NCBI RefSeq assembly: GCF_003668565.1
Contig: NZ_RCWJ01000004.1
Span: 248,001 to 312,000, forward strand
Reading direction: 5' to 3'
Length of the DNA: 64,000 nt
DNA from: Mycetocola zhadangensis
Lineage (GTDB): Bacteria > Actinomycetota > Actinomycetes > Actinomycetales > Microbacteriaceae
Shown: piece after piece, positions 8,532-15,862 of the stretch
How the letters are laid out: each line of letters opens with the position of its first letter
How positions within the stretch are numbered: the first letter of the stretch is position 1
Position numbers and translations under genes: made by a program
The notes under the pieces: model-generated
The model's database searches: none
Told to the model about the DNA's origin: nothing
Seen by the model: the letters and a program-made list of their open reading frames with translations, nothing else

Positions 8532-8550
8532 ATAGGCAAGCCTTACCTCA
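8532..8550 (-). promoter_or_regulatory. DtxR/IdeR-type iron box
   Basis: TGAGGTAAGGCTTGCCTAT matches the consensus TTAGGTTAGGCTAACCTAA at 14 of 19 positions. It overlaps a TATACT -10 hexamer (8529-8534) located 9 nt before the SIP start codon, so iron-loaded repressor binding would block transcription. Confidence 0.75.
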
Positions 8551-8607
8551 ACCACTAGGCGAGGACCCGATCGCCCAGCCCGCTCCCAGAAGGGACACCT
8601 CGTCGAC

Positions 8608-9078
8608 CTATTCGGCTGGCACCGGATCGACGAGATACCGGCTGGTGACGGCGATGCGATTGAACGCATTGATCGAGACGATCACCCAGGAGAGCGCGGC
8701 AAACTCCGTCTCGGAGAAAACCTCGCGCGCCGCGGCATAGACCTCGTCGGAAACATGCCCATCCGAAACCAGTGTCATCGCCTCACAGAGCGCGAGCGCC
8801 GCACGCTCGCGCTCCGAGTACAACCCGGCCTCCCGCCAGGCAGACAGCACCGTCATTCGCTCCGGCGTCTCACCGAGCGACAGGGCCTTCTTCGTGTGAA
8901 CCCGCAAACAATAGGCGCAGGCATTGATCTGCGACGCTCGCATCTGCACAAGCTCAGACAGCAGCGGCTCGATGCCGTTATCCCTGGCGATCTGGCCGAC
9001 CTCTGTGGATAGCGCCGCAAGCTTCTCGTAGGCCGACGGAAAAGTCTTGGAGAGGTGAACTCGCGCGGCTGTGCTCAT
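8608..9078 (-). CDS. Carboxymuconolactone decarboxylase / AhpD-like peroxidase family protein
   Basis: 156 residues, all-helical AhpD fold. The signature is the ELVQMRASQINACAYCLRVH segment, with the CxxC redox pair and a His three residues on, as in AhpD-type alkylhydroperoxidases. Many members are annotated but few characterised; a peroxidase role in thiol redox defence is likely. The start at 9078 gives the usual family N-terminus. It lies between the SIP gene and the amidase on the same strand, 54 nt after the amidase. Confidence 0.88.
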   Translation of the reverse strand: MSTAARVHLSKTFPSAYEKLAALSTEVGQIARDNGIEPLLSELVQMRASQINACAYCLRVHTKKALSLGETPERMTVLSAWREAGLYSERERAALALCEAMTLVSDGHVSDEVYAAAREVFSETEFAALSWVIVSINAFNRIAVTSRYLVDPVPAE

Positions 9079-9084
9079 CTGTCC

Positions 9085-9090
9085 ATCATG
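9085..9090 (-). promoter_or_regulatory. -10 hexamer CATGAT of the AhpD-like gene
   Basis: CATGAT ends 6 nt before the ATG at 9078. The first base departs from TANNNT, so this is a weaker example. Confidence 0.35.
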
Positions 9091-9132
9091 ATGCAGGAAC
9101 CTCGGGCTGTCACACCGACGCACCCGCCGAGG

Positions 9133-10566
9133 TCAGCGATTCGCGACAGCCGGGCTGCGGTGCTGCCAGTGAATCCGGCGCTCAAGCTGCGCTGCGACCG
9201 ACAACAGCGTCGATTCGCCTCCCGGCCGACCAATCAGCTGCACCCCCATGGGTAGCCCTTCTGCGGTTTCGAAAACCGGCAGAGTGATCGCCGGCAACCC
9301 AGCCACGTTGACGAACGACGTGAAGGGTGAGTAGTCCACCTGCTGCCAGAAATTTTGCTCCGGATCCTCAAGATTGTACGAGCCAACCGGCCGCGGAGTC
9401 TGCCCGAGCGAGGGCGAGACCACAACATCGAACCGTGAGAACTGCGAGATGACGTTGCGCTCGAACCCGCTAAGAATTCCGAGCGTCTCCGTGACCTCCC
9501 ACGCCCCGAGTGCGCGCCCCGCGCGAACCAGCTCAGCCGTCACCGGCTCAAGCAACTGCAGGTTGTCGTCAGAAACGGGTATCCCAGCCGCTGAGATCTG
9601 CCAGAGCTTTCTAAATGCGTCCGGGTAGACACCGTCATGCACGAGCACAACGTCCTCGAGACCGTGGCCGATGGATGCCAGTTGCCCAAGGGCAATGTCG
9701 AGGGCAGCGGATGCTTCTGGCGCGATGACAATATCCCTCGCGCCATCAAATGGACTGTTTCGCAGCACACCGATGTTGAATCGCCCCTCCCCCCGCACAG
9801 CGGCTCCGAGCAGGTCACCGTCATTCTCATCAGGAGCACGAAGGGCGAAGTGGTGATCGATTCGCCCGTTTCGCCGCGCAATCATGGCATCAAGGAGCAA
9901 GGCGGCATCCGTCACGCTTCGTGCAATCGGGCCCTTCACGGCCAGCCCGCCAACCGAATCGACGCCGGAACCCGATGGAACAAGTCCACGAGATGGCTTG
10001 ATTCCGACGAGACCACACGCAGCTGCGGGGATCCGAATGGAGCCTCCGCCGTCGCTGCCTGGCGCAAACGGGAGCAGTCTGGCGGCGACCGCAGCGGCGG
10101 CTCCCCCGCTCGACCCTCCGGCCCCGAGGGCCGGGTCCCATGGGTTCCGAGCCGGTGGAGCGACGAGCGACTCCGTGTAGCCATACATCCCGAACTCGGG
10201 AGTGTTCGTTTTGCCGAGGCTGACAACGCCGGCGCCGTCGAGAACATCGACGATTTCGTCCGAACGCGCGGCAACGGTCCCGATGAAGGCCCGCGACCCG
10301 TAACCGGTCTGCACTCCTCGACGAGAGGTGAGGTCCTTCTCGGCGATCGGCAGTCCCCACAGCGGACTCGTGCGAGAGACCAGCGACTCCAGATTCCCTG
10401 CTCGTCTCCTCGCAGCGTCCCCCGTCACCGTCACAAAAGCGCCGAGTTCAGGGTTCAGCCGCTCGATGCGCGCCAGGTAATGCTCGGTCAGGTCGGAGGG
10501 CGAGAACTCGCCGCGCTGAAGCGCCAGCCACTGATCGAGCGCGCTCAGCTCATGCATTTCAGTCAC
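9133..10566 (-). CDS. Amidase, amidase-signature family
   Basis: 477 residues, GTG start. The Ser-cisSer-Lys triad regions are clear: the Lys in PIAEKDLTS, the first Ser in GGSSGGAAAAVAA, and the nucleophile Ser in GSDGGGSIRIPAA. It resembles stand-alone amidases hydrolysing small aliphatic or aromatic amides. GatA is unlikely because no gatB/gatC flank it. A TAAGCT hexamer 6 nt upstream of the GTG supports this start over the in-frame ATG three codons on. It is divergent from the GntR operon. Confidence 0.92.
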   Translation of the reverse strand: MTEMHELSALDQWLALQRGEFSPSDLTEHYLARIERLNPELGAFVTVTGDAARRRAGNLESLVSRTSPLWGLPIAEKDLTSRRGVQTGYGSRAFIGTVAARSDEIVDVLDGAGVVSLGKTNTPEFGMYGYTESLVAPPARNPWDPALGAGGSSGGAAAAVAARLLPFAPGSDGGGSIRIPAAACGLVGIKPSRGLVPSGSGVDSVGGLAVKGPIARSVTDAALLLDAMIARRNGRIDHHFALRAPDENDGDLLGAAVRGEGRFNIGVLRNSPFDGARDIVIAPEASAALDIALGQLASIGHGLEDVVLVHDGVYPDAFRKLWQISAAGIPVSDDNLQLLEPVTAELVRAGRALGAWEVTETLGILSGFERNVISQFSRFDVVVSPSLGQTPRPVGSYNLEDPEQNFWQQVDYSPFTSFVNVAGLPAITLPVFETAEGLPMGVQLIGRPGGESTLLSVAAQLERRIHWQHRSPAVANR

Positions 10567-10572
10567 GCAACG

Positions 10573-10578
10573 AGCTTA
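10573..10578 (-). promoter_or_regulatory. -10 hexamer TAAGCT of the amidase gene
   Basis: TAAGCT ends 6 nt before the GTG at 10566, a leaderless arrangement. Confidence 0.5.
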
Positions 10579-10602
10579 AGCCGCCAATTCGAAAACTTTT
10601 GC

Positions 10603-10608
10603 TTGACA
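10603..10608 (+). promoter_or_regulatory. -35 element TTGACA of the GntR-ABC operon
   Basis: Perfect TTGACA. The matching -10 must lie in or beside the palindrome starting at 10626, so a bound repressor would compete with RNA polymerase. Confidence 0.5.
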
Positions 10609-10625
10609 AATTCGTCTCGAGGATG

Positions 10626-10653
10626 TTGGTTAGTTACTGCACCAACTAACCAA
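10626..10653 (+). promoter_or_regulatory. Perfect inverted repeat, probable GntR (YtrA-type) operator
   Basis: TTGGTTAGTT (10626-10635) and AACTAACCAA (10644-10653) are exact reverse complements separated by 8 nt. The site sits between the -35 and the ribosome binding site of the GntR gene, as expected for autoregulation. Confidence 0.75.
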
Positions 10654-10668
10654 ATAACCGGAGGCGCT

Positions 10669-11031
10669 GTGATCGACGAAAGCAAACCGATATTCGTGCA
10701 GATCGCGGAGCAGATAGAAGACGACATCATCTCGGGTTCCCTGAGCGAAGAGAGCCAGGTGCCGTCGACGAACGAGTTCGCCGCGTTCTACCGCATCAAT
10801 CCCGCCACCGCCGGGAAGGGCGTCAACCGCCTCGTCGACGACGGGATCCTTTACAAAAAGAGAGGCATCGGCATGTTCGTAGCCCAGGGGGCGCAGGCCC
10901 GACTCGTTCAGGTCCGCAAGGACCGCTTCCGCGATGAATTTGTTCGGCCACTCATCGCCGAGGCGGCAAAGCTCGGCATCAACCCTGACCAGCTCAGCGA
11001 AATGATTTCAACGGAAGGCGTCCCAGCATGA
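10669..11031 (+). CDS. GntR-family transcriptional regulator, YtrA subfamily
   Basis: 120 residues. The N-terminal winged helix (PIFVQIAEQIEDDIISGSL, VPSTNEFAAFYRINPATA, GILYKKRGIGMFV) is followed by a short helical tail, as in YtrA-type repressors that lack a large ligand domain. The GTG start at 10669 is fixed by GGAGG at 10660-10664. The stop overlaps the next ABC gene by 4 bp (ATGA). It is probably a repressor of its own transporter operon through the palindrome at 10626-10653; the inducer is unknown, though relatives respond to cell-wall antibiotics. Confidence 0.9.
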   Translation: MIDESKPIFVQIAEQIEDDIISGSLSEESQVPSTNEFAAFYRINPATAGKGVNRLVDDGILYKKRGIGMFVAQGAQARLVQVRKDRFRDEFVRPLIAEAAKLGINPDQLSEMISTEGVPA

Positions 11032-11942
11032 CTCACGCAACAGACCCACGATCCGGCGCTGTCATCAGCGTTCGGAACCTCACCAAACGATTCGGCAAAG
11101 TCACCGCGGTGAACAACGTCGATTTTGACGTGATCCCCAACACCATCACCGGTCTCCTCGGCAGGAACGGCGCTGGCAAAACAACCATCATGCAAGTGCT
11201 CACAGGGCAGGAGTTCGCCACCTCCGGCGACGTCCGGGTGTTCGGGGAGGCTCCTGCGGAGAACGCACGGGTGTTGAGCCGCATCTCATTCATTAAGGAG
11301 AGCCAACGCTACCCTGACGACTTCCAGCCAAAACACGTCTTCGAAAGCGCACCATGGTTCTTTGAAAACTGGGATGCCGATTTCGCGGCGGAACTTGTCA
11401 AAGAATTCCGGCTTCCGCTTGATCGCCGAATCAAAAAACTGTCACGCGGGCAGTTGTCAGCGGTCGGCGTCATCGTCGGGCTGGCGTCCCGCGCACCACT
11501 CACGTTCTTCGACGAGCCATACCTGGGACTGGACGCGGTCGCTCGGCAACTCTTCTATGATCGGCTTCTCGAGGACTACGCGGAACACCCCCGCACGGTC
11601 GTGCTCTCCACCCACCTGATCGACGAGGTCTCTCAACTCCTGGAGCACGTTCTCGTCATCGATCAGGGCTCAATCATCGTCGATGAACCGGCGGAAGCTC
11701 TCCGCGGCTCAGCGACCACAGTTGTCGGAATGCGCGGAGCCGTTGAATCCTTCGTCGAGGGTCGCGAGATCCTCTCCCGCGAGGGCATCGGCGGCCTGGC
11801 ATCCGTCACCGTCGGCAAACTCAGCGCCGCGGACAGGCGAGAGGCGGCTGCGGCAGGCCTCGAGCTCTCCCCCGTATCTCTTCAGCAACTCATCGTTCGG
11901 CGCACCAACGTCACCGAGAAGGAATTCGAGATCCAGTCATGA
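11028..11942 (+). CDS. ABC transporter ATP-binding protein
   Basis: 304 residues. Walker A GRNGAGKTT, a signature motif degenerate as LSRGQL, Walker B LTFFDEPYLGLD and the H-loop VVLSTHLIDE are all present. The C-terminal ~80 residues are an extension typical of drug or peptide exporters. It energises the membrane protein encoded next, which it overlaps by 4 bp. The GntR-ATPase-permease order is the classic YtrA-type arrangement for export or for resistance to membrane-active compounds. Confidence 0.93.
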   Translation: MTHATDPRSGAVISVRNLTKRFGKVTAVNNVDFDVIPNTITGLLGRNGAGKTTIMQVLTGQEFATSGDVRVFGEAPAENARVLSRISFIKESQRYPDDFQPKHVFESAPWFFENWDADFAAELVKEFRLPLDRRIKKLSRGQLSAVGVIVGLASRAPLTFFDEPYLGLDAVARQLFYDRLLEDYAEHPRTVVLSTHLIDEVSQLLEHVLVIDQGSIIVDEPAEALRGSATTVVGMRGAVESFVEGREILSREGIGGLASVTVGKLSAADRREAAAAGLELSPVSLQQLIVRRTNVTEKEFEIQS

Positions 11943-12757
11943 CAACAGCATCCTCAACCCGACAGGCGCAACAGGGCAAACGGTCGACAGCGCCACAGCC
12001 AGGGCAGATTCAGGCAGGCAACCCGCATCCCATGAACCGGATCTGGAAAGCCGCTCGACTGAATCTCATCAACAAGTGGACCGTGTACTGGATCCCGCTC
12101 ATGATCCTGGGGTTCATCTGGGTGATCAACATGATCATCTGGTGGATCATCAGCGCGAGTGTCACGGGCTCAGACCGTCAGGACGCACTCGACGGAACCC
12201 AGTGGAGCGGGGCATCGTTCTACATTTTCGTGTACATGCTCGTCATTGGCGTGCAGGCCATGAACATGACGTTCGGATACGCGCTCGGCCTCAGTCTCAC
12301 CCGGCGCGAGTTCTACCTCGGCTCGACACTGGCGTTCCTGCTGCTGTCGGTGTCATACGGTGTGATCCTTACGGTGCTCTCCTACGTCGAGGAGTGGACA
12401 AACGGCTGGGGCTTCGGCGGCCACATGTTCACCTCGATCTACTTCGGCTCAGGTGAGGTCTGGCAGCGGCTCTTCATCTTCACCGTCGCCATGATGTTCT
12501 TCGCATTCGTTGGAACGGTCAGCGGCACTGTCTACATGCGGTGGCGCACCAACGGGCTCCTCGTCGCATCCGCGATCAGCATTCTGCTCATCGTCGGCGC
12601 TGTAGCGCTGATCACCCTGACGCAAAGCTGGCACCTTGTCGGCGAATGGTTCGTCGCGGTCGGACCGCACGGAGTGGTCACCTGGATGCTCGTTCCGACG
12701 GCCCTCTCGGCCTTGGCAGGATATTTCATCCTGAGCCGGGCCACCCCGCGCGGGTAG
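11939..12757 (+). CDS. ABC transporter membrane protein
   Basis: 272 residues with a polar N-terminal tail of about 35 residues and about six membrane helices (starting at about 48, 96, 131, 172, 205 and 245). It has no recognisable substrate-specific motif. It is coupled to the ATPase gene (ATGA overlap) and is the last gene before a strong bidirectional terminator. I infer it to be the permease of an ABC-2-like exporter. Confidence 0.85.
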   Translation: MTTASSTRQAQQGKRSTAPQPGQIQAGNPHPMNRIWKAARLNLINKWTVYWIPLMILGFIWVINMIIWWIISASVTGSDRQDALDGTQWSGASFYIFVYMLVIGVQAMNMTFGYALGLSLTRREFYLGSTLAFLLLSVSYGVILTVLSYVEEWTNGWGFGGHMFTSIYFGSGEVWQRLFIFTVAMMFFAFVGTVSGTVYMRWRTNGLLVASAISILLIVGAVALITLTQSWHLVGEWFVAVGPHGVVTWMLVPTALSALAGYFILSRATPRG

Positions 12758-12783
12758 CCAAGCCGGAGCACGACCCGCACACC

Positions 12784-12818
12784 CACGAACGCCGGTGGTC
12801 ACCCCACCGGCGTTCGTG
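12784..12818. terminator. Bidirectional terminator between convergent genes
   Basis: A perfect 15-bp stem (12784-12798 with 12804-12818) and 5-nt loop lie between the ABC permease and the convergent gene ending at 12824. The T-tract is weak on both sides. Confidence 0.75.
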
Positions 12819-12823
12819 GTTTG

Positions 12824-13192
12824 TCATCCCTCGAGTTCGGCAGCCATCGCTGTCAGTAGCGCGCCGAACGCAGCGGGCGAGTCCCTGAGAACCTTCTGCC
12901 CAGCCAGCGGCCCGGCCCAGTGAGCCGTGAGCGCGACATTCAGCAGTTCGTGCTCGATTCGCGCCCCGTTCTCAGACGCCAGCACCCGGTACTCAGCGCG
13001 GTACCACCAACCGCCCTGCACGACAATGAAGCGCCCGGCAGCATCGACCGCGATGCCGGTACCCTCTGATTCCGCCCGGAGGTGACGTTCCAGCGCCGCG
13101 AACACGTCGACCGGTGCCGCATGAATTTCGCCAGCGTATGCCCGGAGCGGTGTGCTGCGGGGAGGTCGCTCGATCGAAGCTGATTCAGTCAA
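12824..13192 (-). CDS. Hypothetical protein, possibly SRPBCC-like
   Basis: About 122 residues. The pattern of an N-terminal HAAPVDVFAALERHL followed by beta-strand-like segments (RFIVVQGGWWYRAEYRVL, RIEHELLNVA) and a C-terminal amphipathic helix resembles small SRPBCC/START-like ligand-binding proteins, but this is weak. There is no ATG. I use the TTG at 13192 just after the upstream acetyltransferase stop; a TTG at 13240 overlapping that gene is the alternative. It is probably co-transcribed with the acetyltransferase. Confidence 0.6.
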   Translation of the reverse strand: MTESASIERPPRSTPLRAYAGEIHAAPVDVFAALERHLRAESEGTGIAVDAAGRFIVVQGGWWYRAEYRVLASENGARIEHELLNVALTAHWAGPLAGQKVLRDSPAAFGALLTAMAAELEG

Positions 13193-13200
13193 GGCGACAG

Positions 13201-13779
13201 CTACTTCAGCGACTTCTGCAACAGCACTGTCCCAAGCCAACGCTCGAATTTGAAACCCACCCTGCCCATCCGCCCGATCTCGACGAATCCGAACGACTCA
13301 TGCAGGGCGATCGATCCCTCAGCACCCTTGTCGCTGATGACCGCGAGGATCTCCTTGAGCCCTGCCTCCTTCGACCGCTCGATCAGTTCGCCAAGCAGGA
13401 CCCGCCCAAGCCCCTTGCCCGTTGATGCCGGACCGAGGTAGATCGAGTTCTCGACCGTGTACCTGTACGCGCGCTTGTCCTTCCACGGCGACACCAGTGC
13501 GTAACCCAGGATGACCCCGTTGGGAGACTCGGCCACGATGAAGGGCAGGCCGAGCTTCGTCAGGTGCGCGAACTTCGCCTTCCACTTCGCGAGCGACATC
13601 TTGTCCTCGTCGAAGGTCACGACACTGTTGGCCACGTAGTAGTTGTAGATCTCCCGAACGTGCGGCAGATCCTCCAGCCGGGCCTCGCGGATCGAGTAGC
13701 TGAATGGCGCCTCAGGCTCAGGCTTCTTCCGCAAATGTGGTGGCAACCGACGGCGGGGCTGGTATTCCTCTTCAAGCAC
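13201..13779 (-). CDS. GNAT N-acetyltransferase, phosphinothricin-acetyltransferase-like
   Basis: 192 residues, GTG start. After a charged N-terminal tail (1-25) the GNAT fold begins (YSIREARLEDLPHVREIYNYYV), with NSVVTFDED as in PAT/MddA enzymes, the YLGPASTGKGLGRVLL acetyl-CoA loop and a C-terminal LHESFGFVEIGRMGRVGFK. Likely substrates are amino-acid-like amines such as methionine sulfone or phosphinothricin. A TACTCT hexamer lies 6 nt upstream of the GTG. Confidence 0.88.
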   Translation of the reverse strand: MLEEEYQPRRRLPPHLRKKPEPEAPFSYSIREARLEDLPHVREIYNYYVANSVVTFDEDKMSLAKWKAKFAHLTKLGLPFIVAESPNGVILGYALVSPWKDKRAYRYTVENSIYLGPASTGKGLGRVLLGELIERSKEAGLKEILAVISDKGAEGSIALHESFGFVEIGRMGRVGFKFERWLGTVLLQKSLK

Positions 13780-13785
13780 GAATCA

Positions 13786-13791
13786 AGAGTA
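13786..13791 (-). promoter_or_regulatory. -10 hexamer TACTCT of the GNAT gene
   Basis: The hexamer ends 6 nt before the GTG at 13779, and there is no ribosome site. Confidence 0.5.
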
Positions 13792-13853
13792 AGTGACGGA
13801 TGTGGCGATCATGTTTCGCGCGGCACATCGGGCCGAGCGTGAAACGATGCATC

Positions 13854-14558
13854 TCACCAGAGCGTCGTCGACTCCAGTCGCCAGTTGATCGGTTCAGCAC
13901 CCTGTTCGATCAGAAGCTCGTTCGTCCGGGAAAACGGCCGCGACCCGAAGAATCCCCGTGATGCCGAAAGCGGACTCGGGTGGGCACTTTCGATCCTCGG
14001 AGTACTTCCGAGCACAGGGGCAAGCATCTGGGCGTCTCGGCCCCACAGGATGGAAACGAGCGGCTTGTTGCGCGCGGCGATCGCTGTGATCGCACAATCC
14101 GTGACGGTCTCCCACCCCTTCCGGCGGTGCGACCCTGCCGAGCCGGGCGAGACGGTGAGCACTCGATTGAGCAGCAGGACCCCACGCTCGGTCCAGGGGC
14201 TGAGGTCCCCTGTTTCGGCCGGGGCGATCCCCAGGTCGTCGTGCAGTTCCCGGTAGATGTTGACGAGGCTGCGCGGCAGCGGGCGCACGTGCGGGTCAGC
14301 CGCGAAGGACAGACCAATCGGGTGACCTGGCGTCGGGTACGGATCCTGCCCGACGATGAGCACACGCACGTCATCGAGCGGAGCGCGGAAGGCGCGAAGC
14401 ACGTTTTCAGGGCCGGGGAGAAAACTCCCTCCAGCCTTCACCTCGGCGTCGAGGAACTCGGCAAGCGCGAATAGCTCAGGCTGCACCGGCGTCAGGGCGT
14501 CGGCCCAACCGGGGTCGATCCGGCCAGCCGCTGCGAGTCCGGCGAGGTCGAACGTCAT
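13854..14558 (-). CDS. ung: Uracil-DNA glycosylase
   Basis: 234 residues, family-1 UDG. The water-activating motif is [16 protein letters not shown], with catalytic Asp72. The DNA-binding loop [18 protein letters not shown] carries the catalytic His. It removes uracil from DNA to start base-excision repair. The Pro after GQDPY in place of the His found in proteobacteria is common in actinobacteria. It overlaps the S51 peptidase gene by 4 bp and is the last gene of that operon. Confidence 0.96.
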   Translation of the reverse strand: MTFDLAGLAAAGRIDPGWADALTPVQPELFALAEFLDAEVKAGGSFLPGPENVLRAFRAPLDDVRVLIVGQDPYPTPGHPIGLSFAADPHVRPLPRSLVNIYRELHDDLGIAPAETGDLSPWTERGVLLLNRVLTVSPGSAGSHRRKGWETVTDCAITAIAARNKPLVSILWGRDAQMLAPVLGSTPRIESAHPSPLSASRGFFGSRPFSRTNELLIEQGAEPINWRLESTTLW

Positions 14559-15280
14559 CCTGCGGCGAGCGAGGAGACGCGGACACCACCGTCGGTGGAG
14601 AGGACCTGCCAGACGCTCCCAGCGCCGACGACACGAAGCGCGCCTTCACCGACGACGAAGGCTGTGTTTTCGTCGATGGCGACGCCGCCGTCGACCAGAC
14701 CGGCTTCGGTCGCCGCGATGAGGCGTGACAGGGTGCCCCACTGCACGGCGTGCACGTCGACCGAGATGTCGAGGAGTCCTATGCCGTTTTCCACGGTGAC
14801 CTCATCAAGGTTTTCGGACCCGGCTTCGGGGCTGACCTCGACACCACCGATACGCCACCCGCCGACGAGGGCTCGTTCAGCGGCGATCGCGGACCCGGCC
14901 GAGAAGCCGAGGTACGGAACTCCAGACGCGACGAGGCGGCGAATCTCGCCGAAGATGGGCGCGAGGCTCGCCAGGTAGGCCGGAGTCAGGCCGCCGCCGA
15001 TGAGAATTCCGTGGACGTCGGCGAGCGCCGCTGTTGTGGCGACGTCTCCGTGGGTCAGCCCGGTGATCACCGGTTCGAATTCGCCCGCTCCTGAAGCCGC
15101 CTCGATGAGTTTGGCCGCGTGGTCGGCCGCATCACCGTCGCGAACGACGATCACCGCGATGCGCGGCTCTCCTTCGAATGACTCAGCCGCGGCTCGCGCC
15201 TCAGCTTCTGCCACAAACAGGTCATAGACCGCCGGGCTCAGGGATTCGGACCAACCGCCGCCAACCAGGTGCACACTCAT
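14555..15280 (-). CDS. Peptidase S51 / cyanophycinase-like protein
   Basis: 241 residues. It has the S51 fold related to class I glutamine amidotransferases: ILIGGGLTP, the nucleophile elbow GFSAGS with Ser127, and the IDENTA segment seen in cyanophycinase and dipeptidase E relatives. A probable serine hydrolase of isoaspartyl or Asp-containing dipeptides; no cyanophycin synthetase is near. Its -10 hexamer uses the stop codon of the upstream phosphoribosyltransferase gene, and it overlaps ung by ATGA. Confidence 0.85.
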   Translation of the reverse strand: MSVHLVGGGWSESLSPAVYDLFVAEAEARAAAESFEGEPRIAVIVVRDGDAADHAAKLIEAASGAGEFEPVITGLTHGDVATTAALADVHGILIGGGLTPAYLASLAPIFGEIRRLVASGVPYLGFSAGSAIAAERALVGGWRIGGVEVSPEAGSENLDEVTVENGIGLLDISVDVHAVQWGTLSRLIAATEAGLVDGGVAIDENTAFVVGEGALRVVGAGSVWQVLSTDGGVRVSSLAAG

Positions 15281-15286
15281 ACGTCG

Positions 15287-15292
15287 AGCCTA
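15287..15292 (-). promoter_or_regulatory. -10 hexamer TAGGCT of the S51 gene, sharing the upstream TAG stop
   Basis: TAGGCT ends 6 nt before the ATG at 15280. Its first three bases are the stop codon of the phosphoribosyltransferase gene. Confidence 0.5.
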
Positions 15293-15805
15293 CGGGGCGA
15301 CGACGGTAACGGGAGGCAGCGCCGACCACGGGAAGGTGATCCACCTGTCGGTTCTGCGCCACACATAGTCCGGCTCGAGCACCGTCCGCGGCTTCGAGTA
15401 CAGGGTGACCGTGCGAACCGTCGCACCGTGGCCCTCCAGCAGGTCCACTACCATGGCGAGCGTCCGGCCGGAGTCGGAAACGTCGTCGACAAGAAGCACG
15501 TTCTCCCCGAGCAGCGCAAAAGCGTCGAGGAGCGGTGGAAGCAGGACAGGCTCAGGCAGTCGCTCATCCACACCGGTGTAGAACTCAACGTTGATGCTTC
15601 CGCAGTTCTTCGTGCCGAGTGCGTAGGAGATCGACCCGGCCAGCAGCAGCCCACCCCTGGCGATGGCCACGACGATATCGGCGTCAAATCCGGAGGCCAG
15701 CACTGTGCCGGCCAGCTCACGCGAGGCTGTTCCGAACTCGTCCCAGCCGAGCACTTCGCGGTCGGGTACGGGCACGGGGGCGTCGATCGATGCCGCAGTT
15801 GTCAT
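15290..15805 (-). CDS. Phosphoribosyltransferase
   Basis: About 171 residues, type I PRTase fold. The PRPP-binding motif is ENVLLVDDVSDSGRTL (about 101-116), and the N-terminal half carries a hood-like IVVAIARGGLLLA segment. It resembles actinobacterial purine PRTases of the xanthine/guanine type, but the base cannot be assigned. The frame extends far upstream through the divergent acetyltransferase gene. The start at 15805 is fixed by a TAGCGT hexamer 7 nt upstream and by the divergent promoter. Confidence 0.9.
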   Translation of the reverse strand: MTTAASIDAPVPVPDREVLGWDEFGTASRELAGTVLASGFDADIVVAIARGGLLLAGSISYALGTKNCGSINVEFYTGVDERLPEPVLLPPLLDAFALLGENVLLVDDVSDSGRTLAMVVDLLEGHGATVRTVTLYSKPRTVLEPDYVWRRTDRWITFPWSALPPVTVVAP

Positions 15806-15812
15806 GAATTTC

Positions 15813-15818
15813 ACGCTA
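15813..15818 (-). promoter_or_regulatory. -10 hexamer TAGCGT of the phosphoribosyltransferase gene
   Basis: It ends 7 nt before the ATG at 15805 and lies back to back with the promoter of the Eis-like gene. Confidence 0.5.
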
Positions 15819-15850
15819 CCGCCCCACAGGCGCGCCCAAAACGCCGTTGA

Positions 15851-15856
15851 TACGGT
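15851..15856 (+). promoter_or_regulatory. -10 hexamer TACGGT of the Eis-like gene
   Basis: It ends 6 nt before the GTG at 15863. The spacer reads TAACAG, so no ribosome site is present. Confidence 0.5.
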
Positions 15857-15862
15857 TAACAG

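Noticed and set aside
9637-10668. Long plus-strand frame running into the GntR regulator
   Set aside because: It is antisense to the amidase gene. The GntR domain begins at the GTG at 10669 after a GGAGG.
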